Part shown: positions 1 to 10,259 of the stretch, piece after piece
Position numbering within the stretch: position 1 is the first letter of the stretch
How the letters are laid out: each line of letters begins with the position of its first letter
Origin: Camellia lanceoleosa
Taxonomy: Eukaryota > Streptophyta > Magnoliopsida > Ericales > Theaceae
Assembly: GCA_025200525.1 (NCBI GenBank)
Contig: CM045762.1
Coordinates: forward strand, 124,749,752-124,813,751
Length of the DNA: 64,000 nt
Direction of reading: 5' to 3'
The notes under the pieces: model-generated
What the model was told of the DNA's origin: nothing
What the model saw: only the letters and a program-made list of their open reading frames with translations
Database searches by the model: none
Position numbers and translations under genes: made by a program

Positions 1-83
1 TAAATCAATATAAACCTCAATCCATAATTCAAAGATTTATCACAAGTCACAAATAGCATCATCAACTAAACACATACGTATCA

Positions 84-118
<35 letters not shown>
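84..118. repeat. (CA)n/(TA)n microsatellite
   Basis: A run of CA dinucleotides passes directly into TA dinucleotides. It is a simple compound microsatellite inside the family-1 LTR fragment. Confidence 0.95.
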
Positions 119-129
119 ACAACACCATC

Positions 130-590
130 CACCTTTTGCCGACTTACTACGGCGGGATAGCGGGCACTCAATCCATAACACTTTCCACATTTTGCCGGCT
201 ATTATATGGCGGGAAGTGAACTCTCAAAAACCATTTTCTCAAAAGCCATGTTTTTCCAAAAACCATGTTTTCCAAAAACAATAGCCATTTTTCAACCTTT
301 GAAAACCATCCCCCACATTAGCCGGCTACTATACGGCGGGATGTGGACACCCAAAACATTTTCGAAAACCATCCGTTTTTCCACTTTTGCCGGCTACACT
401 ACGGCAGGACTATGTGGACACCCAAAAATCGTTTTCCACTTTCGCCGGCTACTATACGGCGGGACTGTGTGGACACCCAAAAATCTTTTCCCACATTCGT
501 CCAGCGATAAGCCTAGACAGGGCAATTGGGCACCTTTAATTCAAATCACCCCCATATTTACCGGCTATTAATATGGACGGTCATGGGCAC
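130..590. repeat. GCCGGCTA...CGGCGGGA hairpin repeats
   Basis: About seven diverged copies of a core GCCGGCTAYTATACGGCGGG, at roughly 137, 192, 319, 388, 445, 498 and 560. Most are followed by a TGTGGACACCCAAAA-like stretch. Each core can fold as a 4-bp GCCG/CGGC stem with an AT-rich loop. Spacing is irregular (about 55-125 bp). Related copies on the opposite strand at about 62640-62830 place the array in the 3' third of this LTR family. No open frame runs through it convincingly. Confidence 0.75.
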
Positions 591-1615
591 CGAAAAACCT
601 TTTTCTTTTCAATTTTCAAAACCATTCCCCCACATTACCCAACATAACTCAATCCAAACTCAACACACCCACACATACAATTCAACTCAACATAATTCAC
701 ATTATTCAAACACAATCCGTCATAGTTCAACACAACTCATTTCATCATCATCCAACAAAACTCAACATTCTCAACACAATGAAACATAATTCAATTCAAC
801 ACCACTGAATATAATTTAACATAATTCAAGGTAAATCCTTTGATCTCATTTCAACATTCCATAGCCAAATGAGTATCATCCACATCATCAGCAAATCCTT
901 TTCTCCCAATTTCATTTCATATTTTAATATGATTTACAATGCCCAAAACAAGGTTCATTCACCAATTTTTAACAAAATTTTCAAACATTTTCAAACTTCA
1001 ATTAAATTTGTATATATCTAATTCAATATCTCAATTTCATGACTCTACTTTCAATTTGGGCAAAATCTTTGCTTAACATCATAAATCAACCTAGGGTTTT
1101 CAAGAAAATAGAGGATTTCAAGAAAAATCCAAATTTCCCAAACCATTACTTCTTGTTCCAATTTTCTCATTGATTACAAGTCTAAAGTTCATAATCCATC
1201 ACCTAAACCCAGCAATTGCATCCCCAACATTTTAAACCCTAAACCCCCAAATCTCAAGTTGGACACAATATGCTCAAAACTATAAATTTTGTATTTATAT
1301 ACTCAAAATACCACAAATCCATCCATGAATGCAAGTATTGAAAGAGAACAAGGACCCCTACCTCAAGAATTAAGCAAAGAAGCAAAGCTTTGAGAAGAAT
1401 CCTCCAAAATCTCGAAATTCCAATCAGTTGAAAATGTTCATCTTCTTGCCTTCTTCCCTTCTTGGTGGAAGATCTTGATGAAAACTTAAGGAGATGGTGA
1501 GGATTTGGGAACAAAACCCTAGGGTTTTCGGGCCTAGGGTGAGAGGAGAGAAGAGGGAAAAGAAAAATGTGAAGAATGATCTAAAATTCACGTTTTTAAT
1601 CTGCTGAACCCGCAA

Positions 1616-2145
1616 TGTCCGCTCGAGCGTCCCCTTTCCCGCTCGAGCGCACTTGCTTCCAGCACAGGTTTCGAAACTTCAAACATGCGTAACTCTCTCA
1701 TCCGGACTCCGTTTTAGGTCGTTCTTGTGTCCAAATTGAAGCCCCGGAAATAAACTTTCCAATGATTCTAACCTCACATCCAAATTCAAAGTGTGGAAAA
1801 AGAAAAGGACAAAAGAGTGACGGCTGATCGTAAAATAACTATCCGAATTAAATTCTTTGGTCCAATCTTACTTTACCATCATATTACCACCTCAACCAAT
1901 ACCCCAAAATAAAATAAGAACGTTCCAAATACACTAATAAAATGTCAAAAACGAGCCCACGTGCTTCAAAAATACAACTCAACCTGGAGACCCACTCGAG
2001 CGCCCAACCATGCGCTCGAGCGCGCAGACCAACAAAGCTGTCCGCTCGAGCGGAAAATCACCACTCCCAGAATTTCAGCCCACCTGCAAAATTACTGGAA
2101 ATCCCAAAAGTCCGCTCGAGCGCCCACTCCCCCGCTCAAGCGGAG
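1616..2145. repeat. CGCTCGAGCG palindrome array
   Basis: Seven perfect or near-perfect copies of CGCTCGAGCG, at about 1619, 1642, 1993, 2011, 2042, 2112 and 2132 (the last is CGCTCAAGCG). They form two clusters separated by the conserved module at 1688-1745. On the minus strand, the LTR's transcription direction, the array lies upstream of the leader. The same palindrome is repeated in two other family-1 LTRs in this window. Confidence 0.85.
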
Positions 2146-2190
2146 GGAAAAATTTCAGATCATTACAGTTGCCCAATGTCATGATATTCC

Positions 2191-2874
2191 CAAAGTCTGA
2201 GATATATTCTGTCGTGCAGAGTTTTTAGAAAAATCAATCACACCAATTTAATTGATGGCATTTGAATATGAAACAGAAGAATCATACAAAAATATGCAAA
2301 TCCAAGAGTGACACAATCTTAAACTCATAAATGACCAATATTTATGTTGTTCGACCTAAGCCTACACTCATGATAATCACATGAGAATGGGATTTAACTA
2401 GCAAAGAGAACAATACTTTGAAGAGCTACAATGATGACAAAGCAAACTCTTACAAATAACTAAGCTCACCAAACCTAACTACAAGTTCTCTCACCAAAAC
2501 CAAAATCTTCTCTCTAACCCAAGCAAATAAATAAGTCTCACTAGGAGACACCAAAGAACAACATAAAACTCCTAGTTTCAACCAAGAAAGCACCAAGGCG
2601 GGAGATAAAATCTCACCAAAACAGGATTTCAATATTATGATATTTATATGCTTCAATGAAACTAATATTATTTTGTGAAATTGTGATGTTGGGCAGTATA
2701 AAAATGTGACTATCTAAATGACTTAAGCTTTAACATAACATTATTATTCCTGTATTTTCACTAAAAAATATACACATATTTTTCTTTATCTTAGAAATTG
2801 TGGTCAAAATATTTATTACTCATTCTAAATACTCGTTTAGATTGACAACAACATGTTAGTTTAATTTAAAAATA
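2191..2874. other. AT-rich spacer, nothing recognised
   Basis: About 680 bp of AT-rich sequence between the LTR fragment and the first MITE. I see no convincing gene, tandem repeat or terminal inverted repeat. Open frames here are under 70 codons with no recognisable motif. Confidence 0.6.
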
Positions 2875-3114
2875 GGTTAATTACACCAACACCTCTCAAC
2901 TATTAGTAAATATTATTTTACCCCCTTGTCGATGAACCTGTACATTTTGACCTTTTCAATTATAAAAATGTATCACTTTCACCTATTTTAGGCCAACTCT
3001 AAAAAATGTATATTTGTATGGTTTTCAAAGTTGAGAGTGTCAAAATGTACAGGTTCATAGATGAGAGGGGTAAAGATATTTTTAATAGTTGAGGGGGTGC
3101 TGGTGTAATTAACC
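2875..3114. mobile_element. MITE-like inverted-repeat element, 240 bp
   Basis: The ends GGTTAATTACACCAACACC and GGTGCTGGTGTAATTAACC are near-perfect inverted complements. The complementarity continues inward through a CTCTCAACTATTA / TAATAGTTGAG segment, so the whole element can fold into a long hairpin. It has no coding capacity. It is a non-autonomous fold-back or MITE type, and the parent superfamily was not determined. Confidence 0.75.
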
Positions 3115-3117
3115 TTT

Positions 3118-3536
3118 GGGTAAATTATGCAAATGGTCCCTGTAGTTTACACGATGTGTCAATTTGGTCCCCATTGTTTCAATTTGCTCGATTTTACTCC
3201 TTAATTTAACGAATTGTGTCATATTAGTCTAATAAATAACGGTTGTTAGGTTTAGTGGACGAAAAGTCAAACAATGTGTCAATTTGGTCCCTCTAGTTTA
3301 TAAAATGTGTCAATTTGGTCCCGTCAAAATCGAGCAAATTAAAACAACAGAGACCTAATTGACATATTGTGTAAACTACATGAATCAAATTGACACATCG
3401 TTTGACTTTCCATCCACTAAACCTAACCATCATTATTTATTGAACTAATATGACACAATCCATTAAATTAAGGAGCAAAATCGAGCAAATTGAAACAATA
3501 GAGACCAACTGCAAGAATCATTTGTATAATTTACCC
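3118..3536. mobile_element. MITE-like inverted-repeat element, 419 bp
   Basis: Begins GGGTAAATTATGCAAATGG and ends in the inverted complement, ATTTGTATAATTTACCC. The arms stay complementary inward (GTGTCAATTTGGTCCC-type segments face their complements), giving a hairpin over most of its length. It abuts the preceding MITE with a 3-bp gap. Its CAATTTGG...CCC style resembles the arms of the larger fold-back elements at 3681-9180 and 14440-23060, so they may belong to one broad group. Confidence 0.7.
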
Positions 3537-4224
3537 TTAACCCTTTAGAATTATTATTATTATTATTATTTTATTTTTTTTTGCTATCTTAATTAAAGAA
3601 TAGTTGTCATGGTTGCATTGCGTTGAAAAGAAAGGCAAAAGAATTAAATAAATACTTAGATCTAATAAAAATTTGAGAAGAAATATCATTTTGCCCTCCA
3701 AACTTTCACGTATTTTTTAATTTGACCTCCAGACTTTGATTAATATCAATTTTACACCCAAACTTTCAAAAGTTTGATCAATTTGGCCCCTGCCATTATA
3801 TTTCGTTTACAATTGGATGGATTGTGTTGACGTGGCACCAAAGTTCATTTCAAATTTCATTTTACCTCCCAAACTATATCTTAAAAATCAATTTGCCCCC
3901 CAAATATAAAAAATAAATTTAAATATTTAATAAATACTTTTGTGGGGATATTTACTAATAAATCTCATCTCACAGACATGTGATGACCGGGTGTGTCACT
4001 AGTTTTGCTCTTCCTTGTTTAACCTTGGGTTTACCTTAATAGAGCGTCGGGATTGTCTTGGAGCCTTGTTGAGTGTTTGGGGTTTATGGAGTCCAGAGGG
4101 TTTTTCTCAACTGAATTCTTGTTCTAGTTTTGTTCGGTGTTGAATTTCACTTGTTTTGGAGAATGCGCGGTTGAGTTCGGAGTGCCGGGGGTCGAATTAG
4201 AAAAATTTTGGGCTATGGGGCCCT

Positions 4225-4365
4225 AGGCCGCACGTATGGGGCCCTAGGCCGCACGTGCGGGGAGGGGTGAGGTTCTGAGAGTTGCACACTGCTTAAATTG
4301 CAAGTGCGAGAAGGAGGTACGAGTAGGTGCCGCACGTGCAGGAGTGGGCTCCGCACGTGCAAGAA
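4225..4365. repeat. CGCACGTGCG palindrome array
   Basis: Four copies of a CCGCACGTGCG-type palindrome, at about 4229 (decayed to CGCACGTAT), 4249, 4331 and 4352. They occupy the place where sister LTRs carry CTCGAG palindromes. The CACGTG centre is the plant G-box core, a known bZIP/bHLH target. Use as an enhancer here is inference. Confidence 0.8.
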
Positions 4366-7292
4366 AGGCCCAGATCTGAGAACTCTGTTTTTTTTTTTTT
4401 TCTCTTTTTTGCTGAGAATATCTCATATTTTTCTTATATCTCTCTCTCTCTAAAAATGCCATATTCTCTCCCTTCTCTCTAAAAACCCTCACGTAGCACA
4501 CCAATCAATTGATCCCTCTCAATCCATTGAGATTTTGAATCAATTTCTTCTCAAAGCTTGAAGAGCTAATCAAGGGCTACCTTTGGAGTGGTGGAGATCT
4601 TATTTCAATACCTTCAAATTTTTAGGGTTTTCATCTCATCTTTCATCAACAAGCTTGAGGTAGGGAGATTTCTTTGAGTTATATATATATATATATATGT
4701 TTATGCTAGATTTTGTTGATTTAAGAAGTTTCTTTAATGATATTGAAAGTTTGGTTTTGTCTCATAAAGGTTGAGGGTTTTAAAAGTGGGTTTAATCTAT
4801 CTCTCTCTCTAAACTATTTTCTTGAGGGTTTTAAATCACATAGTAAGAGAGGTGATGTTTGGGGAGAAACCTTTTCAAAAGAAGAGAGAATGTTGATTTT
4901 GGAGAAAAGCCCTAGAAATTTGGGGTTGAAGAACATGTTGAGGATTCTATGAAATAATATTATTATTACCAATATTAGTATTGCTTTTCTTGTGTATTAA
5001 ATGAAATGAAGAAAGGGGACTTTCTTAACAAATGTTGATGAAGGAGAAAAGGACTTTCTTAACAAATGTTGATGAAGGAGAAATGGTGAGGGGCGTGTGG
5101 AACAATTTTTTTTTTTTTTTATATTTATTATTGTTAAAATGTAGTTATTATTGATGAGTCTAAATGGAGGCATGACCATCTTGTGAACCTTACATTTGGA
5201 ATGAGAAGTGGAAATTACAACCACTAATGAGTTTGTGTATAGAAAATGTGAGAATTGGAAAGATGCACATTTCATTGATAGTTGTCATATTTTGTTGAAC
5301 TTGTGGTATATGTTGATTTATGTTAAAGGAATGAAAATGGGTTATGTGGTTGCCTTTGTATTATTGTTGGGATACTTAAAAATGGATGGATGTTATGAAA
5401 TGTTGATCATCATTGCATTACACATTCGTACATTTGATTATAATGTATTTTGAATTGAGTTTGGAAAATGACTACATTGAGAAAGAAATATTTTGAAATG
5501 AGAATTAAGGAATTGTTTTGGGGTAAATACGTTGGTAAGTCCGGTTAGAGGGTGTAGATGAAATTGATAAGTTGGTTTGAGTGTCCAGGGTGAAAGACAG
5601 AAAACATACGCGGAGGAGGTACAACTTCCCTTCCGGTTAGCAACCGGTAAAGTGGGGTTATTGGTAATGCTTGTTGAGCCTACTTGAAGACACTAACCTA
5701 TGGATTACCTGAGTCGTATTTACCGCCCCATTGAAATAAATTGTAAGTTTTGAAATTGTTGAAATCTCAAGCTATTGTTGAATATGGTAATTTCTTTAAA
5801 ATAAAAGGCATGTAAATGAAATTCTTTTGTGTAACGCCCTCAAAATAAAAACCCAACATACACAATAATAAGAGGCATTACTGAAGTAAATAAACCACAA
5901 TTCATTCATCAGAGTATTTCTAAATAAAGACATTACATGTAACATCAAAATAAATACCCTAGGGGCTTACATCTTGCCAAGCCAACACTTGGACACAAAA
6001 TTATGAGTTCTAACTCAAATACAAATAAAGCCCTAGGCTTAAATGTTTACATGTAATTCAAATGAAAACAAATAACTAAAATCAAAGCTTCAAAGTCCAA
6101 TTCCTTCCAAGCTAATTCCTTGGAGGTAGCGAATCACCTGGACCTGAAAATGATGTTCCCATATAAGGTGAGCCACGGCAAGAGAAATATACTAAACCAA
6201 ATATAAGCATTGAATAAAGCAATAACACTTAATAGATGGTTAACAATGATAATCAGTTATATCAATATACAATCTTAAGACACTAATGTCTATGACACTT
6301 ATCAATATTCATTATTATCAATGTGGCTCAGAACCTGGCCAAACTTACATCAGTGAACTATATAGCATATTCACATTACTTCCAATATCAACAACACAAA
6401 TGAGACTCAGGCTCATATCAAAACACTTCATACTTCCAGATTGATACACATTTTAGTGTTGTATCAATAAAACACTTCAATATAAATAAGCACACATAAA
6501 AGTGATGCTAATAGAGTCCATCCCCTATCTCCTCCCAAACAAAATCCGGTTTAGAGGTCCATCCCCTATCTTCCCCTAAACCGTGGAGTACATCCCCTAT
6601 CTCCTCCCACACAAAATAATGTATGCAAACACATAACATATACATCACACAATCAATACACATAATGTCTGTATTAATTCAATAGTCAAGATTAATGACT
6701 TAACCAATGATTAGTTTCAGTTATCCCTAATCCACATGCAATGTCTACAACAATTAAAACTATCCTCCACCGATAGCCCAAAACAGTTATTTCTAGACTT
6801 AGAAATAACTAATTCAACAATTAAATAGGCAAGTGATTTAATGTAACCAAGTACCCCATTTAATCAATAAATTCTTCAATCTCGTGAATTTAACTAATTT
6901 CCTCATTGTTCCTCAAATTAAATACACAATTCAATTTTATTTAAACAACTAGGGTTTTTCCCAAAATTACCAAAATACCCCCAACATATTAAAATGCCAG
7001 AACTTAGAACAAAACATATACATTGGAGTAGGAAATCCCTACCTCGAAGAAATAACCCAAAAAGAGAAGACGAAGATGATGATCCAAACTCAAAGTGCTC
7101 CAACCCCAAGATTGTTCAGATTAAACTGAAGCCCTCGACCCACACTACCTTTTTAATAAAGCAACTAGGGTAGAAACGCACTCTAGATAGATCAAACCTA
7201 AGAGAAAAGGTGAATAGGGAAAGAGAGAAGTCGAACCTTAGGGTTTAGAACAAAAGAAGATTAAAAAAAAACTGATCAAATCCCGTTGCTGC

Positions 7293-7301
7293 CTATTTAA
7301 A
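7293..7301 (-). promoter_or_regulatory. TATA-like box of LTR copy B
   Basis: On the minus strand the motif reads TTTAAATAG. It lies about 10 bp downstream of the CTCGAG palindrome array, as expected for the core promoter of this LTR. Assignment rests on position and motif only. Confidence 0.5.
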
Positions 7302-7310
7302 CTGGACAGG

Positions 7311-7635
7311 CTCGCTCGAGCGAAGACATGGTCGCTCGAGCAACCAGACACAAGAAAGACTCGCTCGAGCGAAGAAAAGCTCGCTCGAGCCAAGAATGCA
7401 ATGCTTCAGGTCTGCAACCCAGAAGCATGCTCGAGCGACAGAATGCTCGCTCGAGCGAAGAACTCGAAAACATACACCTCGCTCGCTCGAGCGAAGAAAA
7501 TCTCGCCGGCGAAGAAACATCTCTCGTGTCTATACTAGACGCAATCGCTCGCTCGAGCGAAGAAACCCTGGCTCGAGCCACCAGAGACAAAACTCAACCC
7601 TCGCTCGAGCGACCAAACCCTCGCTCGAGCGACCA
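7311..7635. repeat. CGCTCGAGCG palindrome array, 11 sites
   Basis: Eleven copies of a TCGCTCGAGCGA-type palindrome in 325 bp, spaced mostly 15-60 bp apart, with spacers such as AAGAAAA and ACCAAAC. Some copies extend to CTCGCTCGCTCGAGCG. The density of CTCGAG is far above that of the AT-rich surroundings. The array sits immediately upstream of the LTR's TATA-like box. Confidence 0.9.
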
Positions 7636-8439
7636 ACTCAAAAACTGAATAGCAACACTTGGTTTCCGAACCCAACCAACCTGTAGCAGACCTGCCCAAC
7701 ACAACCCATAACTTAAGAATAGGGATTTAAAGGATAACGACAATTATATAATGACAGAATCTACAAAACCCAAGTCCGGGTACAATCATTAAATGGGAAA
7801 AGACCGGGGTCGCTATATTTTGGGCATTGCATGGCATTGCATTCAAAATTGAGAACATTGCATAAATGTATATACTTTGTTAAGAACTCTCTACTGGGCT
7901 TTATGCTCACCTTTATAGGTTTTGGTGCAGGCAAAGACGTGGTGATCCCGCCGAGTTGAGGGCGTGGACATAGTTTGTGAAGGGTCATTGGCTCTATTTT
8001 GTTATGATTTAATTTCTAGCCAATGGCTATTTTTGTATGGATCCGAGAGGTCACTTTTGTGTAACTGGGCTTAAGCCTTGGAAGTTATAAGCCCATGAAG
8101 GCATTTATTTACCTTTGAGATTAGATGCTACACATGCTATAGATTCATGTGTTTTGCCATACCGTTGAATTTATAAATCGCATGTGGAACCTTGTAATAA
8201 CTCTCTTGATTAATGATGTAAAGGTTGGAGATTTGCCATTATTATTTAGTGAATGTGGGTTGATGTATTATGTATATTGGTTTATTTTAGGGCGTTACAA
8301 AACAAGGACTCCAATTAGTCCCAAGTTTTTTTTATTGATTTGTTAAGCCTTATAAGTGGAGAGTTTATTTTCGTGTAATCCTTTTTCTTTTTCTTTTTTG
8401 GTGATGTTTTGGTGGATAGTTATACATTTTTATTAATTT

Positions 8440-8870
8440 GGCAGATATGATGTGACACTCCAATGTGGCAAGTATTAATGTGACATTCCAACGTGGCAGG
8501 TATGATGTGACACTTCAAAAAAATTAAAAACTCTTTAGTGTATTTTTCTCAAATGTGACAACGTAGTGAGTATGATGTGACACTTTAAAACTTTTAATCC
8601 AAAAAAACTAAAAATTCCTTAATGTAATTTTCCCAAATGTGACAACATGGCGGGTACGATATGACACTCAAAAAAACTAAAAACTCCTTAGTGTATTTTT
8701 TTTAAATGTGACAACGTGATAGGTATGATATGACACTCTAAAAAAATTAAAAACTCTTTAGTGTATTTTTTTCTAAATGTGACACTCCAACATGGCGGGT
8801 ATGTTGTGACACTAAAAAACTCCTTAGTGTAGTTTTCCAAATGTGACACTCCAATGTAGCAGGCAAATGA
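8440..8870. repeat. Tandem repeat, ~90 bp unit, about 5 copies
   Basis: Diverged tandem units built on ATGTGACACTCCAA.GTGGCRGGTATGATGTGACACT, an A-rich stretch, and AAAACTCCTTAGTGTATTTTT. About five units of 70-100 bp lie between the LTR insertion and the right arm of the fold-back element, so the array was part of the fold-back element's interior or loop. Confidence 0.8.
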
Positions 8871-9311
8871 GTCATTACACATGCAAAATGACTAAATAGA
8901 TTACAAGTCCAAAATATGGAATTTATTGGTCAATCTCCCAATTTTTATCTCAATAATGAAAATTTGAACTTTTTATATTTGAGGGGCAAATTGATTTTTA
9001 AGGTATAGTTTGGGGGGTAAAATAAAATTCTAAATAAACTTTTGTGTCACATCAACACAATCCATCCAATAGGGGCCAAATTGATCAAAATTTTGAAAGT
9101 TTAAGTATAAAATTGATATTAATCAAAGTCTGGAGGTCACATTAAAAAATGGGTAAAAGTTTTGAGGCAAAATGATATTTTCTCTATTTAAAATTTGGAT
9201 TTTGCAAACAAATATTCCAGGGCATAATAAAAAAGACAAACAAATTTCAAACCCAATACATTTTTCATTAATTTCATATAATATTTTTACTTATTTTAAA
9301 TTAGTTTTAAC

Positions 9312-10259
9312 AAAGTTCACCATTTCCAAAATATCTTTACACAATCCCAATATTAAACAATATCCATGAGACTTGTTAAACGCCTAGTCTAAAAAAAATA
9401 AAAAAATTAAGAATTAAAAAAGCAAACATTAAAAATAAAAATAACAAAAAATAAAAAACTGATTTAAAAGCTTTGACAAATGAGGAGGCGAATGAAATGC
9501 ACACCAACATGGTTGCATGTAGAGTTGCAAATGGGCCGATCTAATTCGAGCATTAGTATGTTTGGACTTGTTTATTAAGATTTTAGTGAGTTTGAGGTCA
9601 AACTCAATAAAAATTTAACGATCTGAGTCTAAAAAGTTCACCATTTCCAAAATATCTTTACATAATATCAATATTAAACAATATCCATGAGACTTGTTAA
9701 ACGCCTAGTCTAAAAAAAATTAAGAATTAAAAAAAACATTAAAAATAAAAATAACAAAAAATAAAAAACTGATTTAAAAGCTTTGACAAATGAGGAGGCG
9801 AATGAAATGCACACCAACATGGTTACATATAGAGTTGCAAATGGGCCGATCTGATCCGAACATTAGTATATTTGGACTTGTTTATTAAGATTTTAGTGAG
9901 TTTGAGGTCAAACTCAATAAAAATTTAACGATCCGAGTCTAAAAAGTTCACCATTTCCAAAATATCTTTACATAATCCCAATATTAAACAATATCCATGA
10001 GACTTGTTAAACGCCTAGTCTAAAAAAAAGAAAAAATTAAGAATTAAAAAAACAAACATTAAAAATAAAAATAACAAAAAATAAAAAACTAATTTAAAAG
10101 CTTTGACAAATGAGGAGGCGAATGAAAAGCACACCAACATGGTTGCATGTAGAGTTGCAAATGGGCCGATCTGATCCGAGCATTAGTATGTTTGGACTTG
10201 TTTATTAAGATTTTAGTGAGTTTGAGGTCAAACTCAATAAAAATTTAATGATCCGAGTT
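9312..10259. repeat. Three tandem copies of a ~315-bp unit
   Basis: Units begin AAAGTTCACCATTTCC at 9312, 9633 and 9943 and are about 321, 310 and 317 bp. They are nearly identical. Differences are mainly A-run lengths and a few substitutions such as ATCTAATTC versus ATCTGATCC. Each unit contains an AAAAATAAAAATAACAAAAA stretch and a GGGCCGATCTGATCCGAGC segment. No open frame is preserved across units. Confidence 0.9.

Larger units (their letters stand above)
1..2190 (-). mobile_element. Long LTR fragment, family 1 (cut by window start)
   Basis: Non-coding repeat that reads as a family-1 LTR on the minus strand. It matches, in inverted orientation, the sequence at 61487-63006: both hold the GCCGGCTA...CGGC hairpin repeats, a CCCTACCTC motif (GAGGTAGGG on the minus strand, near 1350), a purine/pyrimidine-rich leader, a conserved module at 1688-1745, and CTCGAG palindromes. 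The 3' part of the LTR lies beyond base 1. The other end, near 2190, is an estimate because I found no clean terminal dinucleotide or target duplication there. It is called an LTR by its resemblance to the copies at 3979-8299, 5830-7817 and 35673-37768, two of which have exact 5-bp target duplications. No gag or pol coding is visible, and short open frames inside it are not genes. Confidence 0.6.
5830..7817 (-). mobile_element. Solo LTR, family 1, copy B, nested in copy A
   Basis: Plus-strand ends are TGTAACGCCC (5830) and ...GGTCGCTATA (7817). On its own strand it therefore runs TATAGCGACC...GGGCGTTACA, the same terminus as copies A and C. It is flanked by exact TTTTG duplications at 5825-5829 and 7818-7822. 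Length is 1988 bp with no coding. On the minus strand the order is an eleven-site CTCGAG array (7635-7311), a TTTAAATAG TATA-like box (7301-7293), the GAGGTAGGG motif (near 7035), and a triplicated CATCCCCTATCT repeat at 6516-6605. Orientation is opposite to its host LTR. Confidence 0.88.
3979..8299 (+). mobile_element. Solo LTR, family 1, copy A (interrupted)
   Basis: Starts TGTGATGACCGGG at 3979 and ends GGGCGTTACA at 8299. The flanks AGACA (3974-3978) and AAACA (8300-8304) match at 4 of 5 bases, as expected for an old 5-bp target duplication. The family-1 LTR at 5830-7817 sits inside it, so its own length is about 2.3 kb. It has a CACGTG palindrome array at 4225-4365, TATA-like sequence near 4430, the GAGGTAGGG motif near 4658, and a GC-rich ACCGG repeat region at 5521-5720. 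There is no primer-binding site, gag or pol, so it is best read as a solo LTR. Confidence 0.7.
3681..9180. mobile_element. Fold-back element split by an LTR insertion
   Basis: The arm at 3681-3935 (starting AAATATCATTTTGCC) is the diverged inverted complement of the arm at about 8975-9180 (ending GGCAAAATGATATTT). Shared segments include AATTGATATTAATCAAAGTCTGGAGGTC and GATCAATTTGGCCCC-like stretches. Between them lie the LTR at 3979-8299 and a ~90-bp tandem repeat at 8440-8870. Removing the LTR and its target duplication leaves about 1.2 kb, so the arms once faced each other across a short loop. No transposase is present. It may be a MULE-type non-autonomous element, but that is a guess from style only. 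Confidence 0.65.

Noticed and set aside
206..789. Open frames of 121 and 87 codons in the hairpin-repeat zone
   Set aside because: They track the tandem repeats and low-complexity CAACTCAA sequence, and are not conserved in the copy at 62640-62830.
1616..2145. CRISPR-like regular repeats
   Set aside because: Repeats are only 10 bp, palindromic and irregularly spaced, and the genome is a plant. They are promoter-proximal repeats of an LTR.
7297..7686. Several overlapping 75-106-codon open frames across the CTCGAG array, on both strands
   Set aside because: They exist because the palindrome array lacks stop codons. The predicted peptides are repeats of SLERA/RSSE type with no family match.
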